Source: an uncultured Bacteroides sp. (GTDB taxonomy: Bacteria; Bacteroidota; Bacteroidia; Bacteroidales; Bacteroidaceae). Taken from it: a stretch of 20,982 bases of DNA. Each line of letters begins with the position of its first letter. Position 1 is the first letter of the stretch. The stretch spans positions 1-20,982 of the forward strand of contig USQO01000030.1 of the NCBI GenBank assembly GCA_900556845.1, given 5' to 3'. Both the position numbers and the translations under genes were made by a program. Under the pieces are notes generated by a model, which had not been told where the DNA came from, ran no database searches, and saw nothing but the letters and a program-made list of their open reading frames with translations. Below, piece after piece: positions 16,312 through 20,982 of the stretch.

Positions 16312-17325
16312 ATGGACTATATAGAATTATTAGATAAATATATGCAAGGTGCTACTTCTCCCGAAGAGGAGAAGCAGCTATTGCAGTGGATACAAAATAA
16401 TAGCTATGCCCGCGCTACTATTCTTGCACACTATGAAAAACACTGGGCCAAACATTCTCGTGATGAAGTTCCCGCAGAACTTCAACACGAGATGTTGATG
16501 AATATCAAAAGAAAGATGCATGCTCAGCCTGCGTCTGGAATCAAAAATATACAGATAGGTAATAAGGGTAAAAAGAATTTATGGTTAGAGGTTATGAAAT
16601 ATGCGGCGGTGATACTGGTGACCATTAGTGTTGCGGTATCCTCCACATATTTTTATCTCTCGCCTGCTGAATCGGAGAGAGAATCCTTTATTGTTTATGC
16701 AGATAAGGGACAACGCAGTAATGTTGTGCTTCCGGATGGAACTAAAGTTTGGCTGAATTCGGATTCCCGTTTGGAATACGACACGCATTATGGTCAGAAA
16801 GAGCGAAAAGTGAAGCTCACTGGTGAGGCTTATTTTCAAGTCGCAAAGGATGTTGACCATCGTTTTCTGGTGCATACAGACATAATGGATGTAGAGGCTT
16901 TAGGAACGGCTTTTAATGTACAAGCCTATCCGGACGATGCTGAAATTGTCACAACATTGGTTGAGGGAAAAGTACGGGTTTCTGCAGGAGATAACGAAGT
17001 GGTACTTTTGCCTAAGCAGCTGGCTTCTTACGGACGAAATGGAGGTCTAATGAAAGTCAGTAAAATGGAAAATACGGATTATGCTACCGGTTGGATGAAG
17101 GGTGAATTTGCTTTCAGCGGTGCCAGCTTGCAGGAAATAGCCAAAGAATTGAGCCGGATGTATAATATGAAAATACAGTTTAAGTCCGAAGAAATTAAAA
17201 AATATCATTTTTCAGGTGTTATTCAAAATAACAGTCTGACCAATGTACTGGAAATAATAGGCTTGACATCGCCTGTAGTATATGAAGTACGTAATGACTC
17301 GATAATACTTGACAAACAAGAATAA
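16312..17325 (+). CDS. FecR-type transmembrane anti-sigma factor
   Basis: Inner-membrane regulator that would hold the ECF sigma factor inactive until SusC signals ligand binding. The 337-residue protein has a cytoplasmic N-terminal region (1-92, sigma-binding side, starting MDYIELLDKYMQG), one membrane helix (about 97-116), a periplasmic FecR domain (about 124-215, with GQRSNVVLPDGTKVWLNS and VEALGTAFNVQAY) and a C-terminal DUF4974-like domain (about 255-335) of the kind thought to contact the STN domain of the transporter. Start at 16312 is chosen because the longer frame from 16276 overlaps the promoter. It lies after a terminator and before the SusC gene, 231 bp upstream of it. Its sigma partner is most likely the one at 8355, the only sigma factor in the window. 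Confidence 0.93.
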   Translation: MDYIELLDKYMQGATSPEEEKQLLQWIQNNSYARATILAHYEKHWAKHSRDEVPAELQHEMLMNIKRKMHAQPASGIKNIQIGNKGKKNLWLEVMKYAAVILVTISVAVSSTYFYLSPAESERESFIVYADKGQRSNVVLPDGTKVWLNSDSRLEYDTHYGQKERKVKLTGEAYFQVAKDVDHRFLVHTDIMDVEALGTAFNVQAYPDDAEIVTTLVEGKVRVSAGDNEVVLLPKQLASYGRNGGLMKVSKMENTDYATGWMKGEFAFSGASLQEIAKELSRMYNMKIQFKSEEIKKYHFSGVIQNNSLTNVLEIIGLTSPVVYEVRNDSIILDKQE

Positions 17326-17352
17326 AAATAAGAACCTTAAAACTAAGAAAAC

Positions 17353-17379
17353 ATGAAAATGAAGAAAAAAGGACCTTGA
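17353..17379 (+). CDS. Possible 8-residue leader peptide (MKMKKKGP)
   Basis: A tiny frame ATG AAA ATG AAG AAA AAA GGA CCT TGA lies in the leader between the anti-sigma and SusC genes, eight bases before a strong hairpin. It is lysine-rich and ends Gly-Pro-stop, a context known to slow ribosome release. The upstream stretch AACTAAGAAAAC is a plausible Bacteroides translation leader. It could be an attenuation peptide, a relic of an old start region, or chance in an A-rich stretch. Confidence 0.25.
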   Translation: MKMKKKGP

Positions 17380-17419
17380 AAAAACAGAGGAGGAGTAATA
17401 CCTGTACAGACTCCTCCTC
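17379..17419 (-). terminator. Hairpin in the susC leader; intrinsic terminator on the minus strand
   Basis: A perfect 10-bp stem pairs 17387-17396 (GAGGAGGAGT) with 17410-17419 (ACTCCTCCTC) around a 13-nt loop. On the plus strand no T-tract follows, so it should not stop transcription into susC. On the minus strand it is followed, after two bases, by six T (17384-17379), the form of an intrinsic terminator for a transcript reading away from susC. Confidence 0.6.
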
Positions 17420-17505
17420 CTTACTGACATTCAGCAAAAACCAGTCGTATAAAGGAGAAGGTAACTTGGCGGTTCATCCATTCTCTTTTACGGACGGATT
17501 TTGCT
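17386..17505 (-). ncRNA. Candidate antisense small RNA opposite the susC leader
   Basis: The minus strand has a -7-like box TAATTTTA (17515-17508, one mismatch to TAnnTTTG), then about 115 bases without a gene, then the terminator hairpin at 17419-17387. The product would be roughly 120 nt, antisense to the 5'-UTR of susC; the end positions are estimates. DonS of the Bacteroides fragilis Don locus is the established precedent: a cis-antisense RNA next to the susC gene of a sigma/anti-sigma-controlled host-glycan PUL. The -33 element is poor, so this rests mainly on the terminator and context. Confidence 0.35.
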
Positions 17506-17556
17506 TGTAAAATTACGCATAAAAACGAAAAACACATTAAAAATCAATGTAAAAAG

Positions 17557-20500
17557 ATGAGTAATATCAAGCATTATTTATCAAGATCTTGCCTTTGTGG
17601 CCTTTTGCTGGCGGCAAGTTTGAATTCTTATTCTCAAATTACACTGAATGCTAATAGCGCTTCAGTAAAATCAGTCATTCATCAGATTGAAAATCAGTCA
17701 GATTATCGCTTCTTTTTTGAAGATGGGCTGCCTGGTCTTTCTAAAAAAGTTAGTATTAATGCTAAAGACCAGTCCATAACACAGGTTATGGATGCTATTT
17801 GTAACCAAGCCGGTATTGGCTATACGATCAAAGGAAATAATCAGGTAGTAGTTCATGCCCAAAAATCAGTAACAGCAACTGCTCAGCAGTCGGCACCGAA
17901 GAAAATTAAAGGTGTGGTAAATGATCCTACAGGAACTCCAGTAATCGGTGCTAATATTCGTGTAAAAGGAACTAGTACAGGAACTATCAGTGATATTGAT
18001 GGAAACTTTGTTTTAGAAGTAGATGGAAATGCAGAATTATTGGAAGTTTCGTATATCGGTTATAAAACCCAGGATATTCCTTTGAAGGGGAAAAAAGAAT
18101 TTAAAATTGTATTGAAGGAGGATACAGAAACTTTGGATGAAGTTATTGTAGTAGGTTATGGTACAACTTCCAAACGAAAAACTACGGCCGCAATTACATC
18201 TGTTAGTGCTGAAGATATTGCAAAAGTTCCTGTAGCAGATGTTACTCAGAGTCTTGCAGGACGTGCACCTGGTTTGATTATAACTCAATCAGGAGGTGGT
18301 GTAGGTACAACAGCAAGTATTTCAATTCGTGGTGGTGGAACTCCTTTGTTTGTTATTGATGATATTGTTTCTGAAAGCCGTGACTTTGAAAATTTGAATC
18401 CGGAAGATATTGAACAACTTACTATATTAAAAGATGCTTCAGCAACAGCCGTGTATGGTGCTCGAGCAGCTAATGGTATTGTTATGGTTGTAACCAAACA
18501 GGGTAAGGCTGGAAAAATGAATGTTAATTATAATTTTAATTATAATTTTAGTCAACCAACTTATCTGCCGGAAAAGGTAGGGTCTTATGATATGCTGAAT
18601 TATCAGAACATAGCTCAGCGCAATGATAGAATGGAACCTACGACTTCAGCAGAAGAACTGCAGAAATATAAGGATGGCTCTGATCCATATAATTATCCGA
18701 ATACAGATTGGCGTGAATTATGTTTGCGCAATTTTTCACCTGAACAGAGACACAATTTATCTATTAGTGGAGGTAGTGAAAACATAAAAGTATATACAGG
18801 GCTTGGGTATTATGATCAGGAGTCTATCTATCGGACAAATGCTCATAATATGCAACGTTATAACTTTAGAAATAATATCGTTGCAACCTTCAAGGAAATT
18901 GGCTTGAAAGTGACCAGTGGGGTTGATGCATATATTTGGAAAATGAAACAGCCTGCAACACATCAAGGTACTGGTATGTGGGTTGTTTGGTCACATCTTG
19001 CAATGATGAAACCAACCCAGTTGGCTTATAATAAAGATGGGCAAATATTTAGTGGAACTGTTGATTCTCCATTAATTGATTTGAGCTCAGATGGTGGCTA
19101 TTATCGACAGGAAAGAACTTCTGTACGTGGTAATTTAGGGTTGGAGTGGGATATTCCTTATGTTCCTGGTTTGAAATTGAAAGCTTTAGGAAATTATACG
19201 ATAGTAAATGATCGTGATAAAACTTGGACTAAAACTCCTTATGCATATGATTTAGAGGGTAATCCGAATACGCCAGGAAAACCAAATTTGAGTAAAAATA
19301 CTTATTATCATAATAACTTTACAACTCAATTCTTTGCTGATTATAATCAGACTTTCAATTCGTTGCATACAGTTGGTGCTACCTTTGGTATGGAGGCGAG
19401 TGGTAGTGATATAGATAATAACTCTCTTTCTAGACAGGAGTATTTGTTAGATATAGATCAAATTAACTTTGGCCCTGTGAGCACAGCAAAGAATAGTTCC
19501 ACAGAACAGGTCGGTTATAGACGGGCTGCATTAATTGGACGTTTAAAATATGATTATGCGGCTAAGTATATGATTGAAGGAAGTATGCGTTATGATGGTA
19601 GTGACTATTTCCCAAAAGATAACCGTTGGGGAGTTTTCTTCTCTGGTTCTGCTGCTTGGATGATTTCTGAAGAAAATTTTTGGAAACCATTGAAGGACAG
19701 ACATATTTTTGATAGTTTTAAATTGCGTGCTTCTTATGGTGAAATCGGATTGGATGGAAGTACAGATGGACGCTTGGGTCGTTATGAATATATGCCATCT
19801 TACAACTATTCGGATAGAGGAGGGTATATAGGTGGAGTTTTTATGCCAGGATTCTCTGAAGGAGGTTTGGTAGCAACGGATATCACTTGGTATACAAGCA
19901 AGAATGCCAATGTTGGTTTTGATTTTTCATCACTGAATAATCGCCTTTCAGGTACAGTCGAATATTTTAGAATGTCAACAACCGGTTATCTGTCCTCTCC
20001 TTCTAATGTTGGTTATACAGCACCTTTAGGTGTTAGCCTTCCTAAAGTAAAATCAAACGGAGAAAGTATCCGTCAAGGTGTAGAGACATGGTTGCAATAT
20101 AAAGATAATATTGGAGCCTTAAATTACAGTGTTTCTGGTAATGTAACAGTTTATGATAGCCGCTGGAATATCAATCCTGATGAAGCTGAAACAAGTTTGA
20201 AGAATCCATATACCCGACAGACTCAAGTTGGTAGTTATTGGGGTAATGGTTATAATTGTCTGGGTTATTATCAAGGGTTTGATGATATTATGAATTCTCC
20301 TAAGCGGCCTAATTCTGTTAATTTAGGAGCTGGTGATTTGAAGTATGAAGACTTTAATGGTGATGGTATTATTGATGGTAATGATCAGCATCGTGTTGGA
20401 ACAGGAAAATCTCCAAGAATGAATTATGGTATTAGTGTGAATATGGATTATAAAGGTTGGTACTTTAATATGCTTTGGCAAGGTGCTGGCTCTTATGATA

Positions 20501-20904
20501 TTTATATGGGAAATGTATTGCAAGGTGCTGAATCTGCAACATCTCCAATTGTATATGAATTTCAATCAGATTATTGGACTCCGGATAACACCGATTCCAG
20601 ATTCCCACGTTTACATGCAACCCATGGATTTAATGGAAGTAATAATACAGTAACTTCAAATTATTGGTTGGTTGACGCCAAGTATATTCGTTTGAAGAAC
20701 TTGTCAGTTGGATATGATTTTAAGTATAAACTGTTGAAAAATGTTCCTTGGTTGTCTAAATGTTATTTAGGACTTACCGGATATAACTTACTGACATTTA
20801 GTCCTGCTAAAAAATATGGAATGGACCCTGAAATTGGTGATGGAAACTTGTATGCATATCCTGTCTCTAGAGTATATGCAATTAGCTTAAATGTTGGATT
20901 CTAA
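17557..20904 (+). CDS. SusC-like TonB-dependent transporter with STN signalling domain
   Basis: Outer-membrane importer for the PUL's oligosaccharide, powered by TonB. The 1115-residue protein has a signal peptide (to about residue 26), an STN domain (29-101) that marks it as a signal-transducing transporter, a carboxypeptidase-regulatory-like domain (about 116-188, KIKGVVNDPTGTPVIGANIR), a TonB-box-like DEVIVVGYG (194-202), the plug (about 210-330, with SLAGRAPGL and VYGARAANGIVMVVTK), and a beta-barrel ending in phenylalanine, as expected for insertion in the outer membrane. The plug motif usually read as VIDG is VIDD here. The STN domain fits with the FecR-type anti-sigma gene directly upstream. 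Base use is clearly A/T-richer than in the GH genes. Start at 17557 follows an A-rich leader (TGTAAAAAG). The susD gene should follow at once. Confidence 0.97.
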   Translation: MSNIKHYLSRSCLCGLLLAASLNSYSQITLNANSASVKSVIHQIENQSDYRFFFEDGLPGLSKKVSINAKDQSITQVMDAICNQAGIGYTIKGNNQVVVHAQKSVTATAQQSAPKKIKGVVNDPTGTPVIGANIRVKGTSTGTISDIDGNFVLEVDGNAELLEVSYIGYKTQDIPLKGKKEFKIVLKEDTETLDEVIVVGYGTTSKRKTTAAITSVSAEDIAKVPVADVTQSLAGRAPGLIITQSGGGVGTTASISIRGGGTPLFVIDDIVSESRDFENLNPEDIEQLTILKDASATAVYGARAANGIVMVVTKQGKAGKMNVNYNFNYNFSQPTYLPEKVGSYDMLNYQNIAQRNDRMEPTTSAEELQKYKDGSDPYNYPNTDWRELCLRNFSPEQRHNLSISGGSENIKVYTGLGYYDQESIYRTNAHNMQRYNFRNNIVATFKEIGLKVTSGVDAYIWKMKQPATHQGTGMWVVWSHLAMMKPTQLAYNKDGQIFSGTVDSPLIDLSSDGGYYRQERTSVRGNLGLEWDIPYVPGLKLKALGNYTIVNDRDKTWTKTPYAYDLEGNPNTPGKPNLSKNTYYHNNFTTQFFADYNQTFNSLHTVGATFGMEASGSDIDNNSLSRQEYLLDIDQINFGPVSTAKNSSTEQVGYRRAALIGRLKYDYAAKYMIEGSMRYDGSDYFPKDNRWGVFFSGSAAWMISEENFWKPLKDRHIFDSFKLRASYGEIGLDGSTDGRLGRYEYMPSYNYSDRGGYIGGVFMPGFSEGGLVATDITWYTSKNANVGFDFSSLNNRLSGTVEYFRMSTTGYLSSPSNVGYTAPLGVSLPKVKSNGESIRQGVETWLQYKDNIGALNYSVSGNVTVYDSRWNINPDEAETSLKNPYTRQTQVGSYWGNGYNCLGYYQGFDDIMNSPKRPNSVNLGAGDLKYEDFNGDGIIDGNDQHRVGTGKSPRMNYGISVNMDYKGWYFNMLWQGAGSYDIYMGNVLQGAESATSPIVYEFQSDYWTPDNTDSRFPRLHATHGFNGSNNTVTSNYWLVDAKYIRLKNLSVGYDFKYKLLKNVPWLSKCYLGLTGYNLLTFSPAKKYGMDPEIGDGNLYAYPVSRVYAISLNVGF

Positions 20905-20961
20905 TAATTAAAAAGTGAATAATATGAAACCCGTTGGCGGAATTAAATTGATAAAATAAAT

Positions 20962-20982
20962 ATGTATAAAAGGTTGTACATA
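20962..20982 (+). CDS. Probable start of the SusD-like lipoprotein gene (cut by window end)
   Basis: ATG at 20962 opens a frame reading MYKRLYI to the last base of the window, 57 bp after the SusC stop and behind an A/T-rich leader. Two basic residues followed by hydrophobic ones fit the start of a lipoprotein signal peptide. SusC genes of this group are almost always followed by susD, so that is the expected identity; seven residues cannot prove it. An 11-codon frame at 20924-20959 precedes it and is probably not a gene. Confidence 0.5.

Noticed and set aside
17212..17437. Two overlapping 72-residue minus-strand frames over the hairpin in the susC leader
   Set aside because: Low-complexity translations in two frames at the same place, opposite the end of the FecR gene; the antisense signal there is better explained by a non-coding RNA.
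17461..17490. GTAAC at 17461 as an ECF sigma -35 element for susC
   Set aside because: No convincing matching -10 element follows and I found no partner motif before the sigma operon; too weak to list.
20924..20959. 11-codon frame between SusC and the probable SusD start
   Set aside because: No hydrophobic core or recognisable character, and very short; likely chance.

Overview
The window looks like a piece of a Bacteroides/Phocaeicola-type gut Bacteroidota genome. The evidence is a SusC-type TonB-dependent transporter, an ECF sigma factor with a FecR-like anti-sigma factor, S-type (anaerobically matured) sulfatases, an anaerobic class III ribonucleotide reductase, A/T-rich translation leaders with weak Shine-Dalgarno sites, and several good matches to the Bacteroides -7 promoter box (TAnnTTTG). 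I saw no tRNA, rRNA, CRISPR array, insertion sequence or phage gene. The first 27 bases are not genomic: they are a Nextera sequencing adapter ending in the Tn5 mosaic end.

Left part (28-5140) is housekeeping. On the minus strand lie the first codons of a probable nrdG (cut by the contig end), nrdD (anaerobic ribonucleoside-triphosphate reductase) and a CCA-adding tRNA nucleotidyltransferase, with an intrinsic terminator, a promoter and a 17-bp palindrome between the last two. Divergently, on the plus strand, is a short lipoprotein of unknown function with its own promoter and a strong terminator.

Right part (5292-20982) is a polysaccharide utilization locus (PUL), all on the plus strand. 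A GH2-family enzyme forms its own unit and ends in a long terminator. Next comes an apparent operon: ECF sigma factor, two S1 sulfatases, a GH35 beta-galactosidase and a GH29 alpha-L-fucosidase, with gaps of only 30-52 bp, closed by a terminator. Then a FecR-type anti-sigma factor starts from its own promoter. A structured 231-bp leader leads to a SusC-like transporter with an N-terminal STN signalling domain, and the last 21 bases are probably the start of the SusD partner.

Working model (inference): SusC/SusD import a sulfated, fucosylated, galactose-containing oligosaccharide, for example from host mucin O-glycans. In the periplasm the sulfatases, fucosidase and galactosidase strip it. Ligand sensing by SusC is passed through its STN domain to the anti-sigma factor, which frees the sigma factor. 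Unusual points are the 7.4-kb separation of sigma and anti-sigma by the catabolic genes, a terminator between the two units, and a minus-strand hairpin plus T-tract in the susC leader that may end an antisense small RNA.
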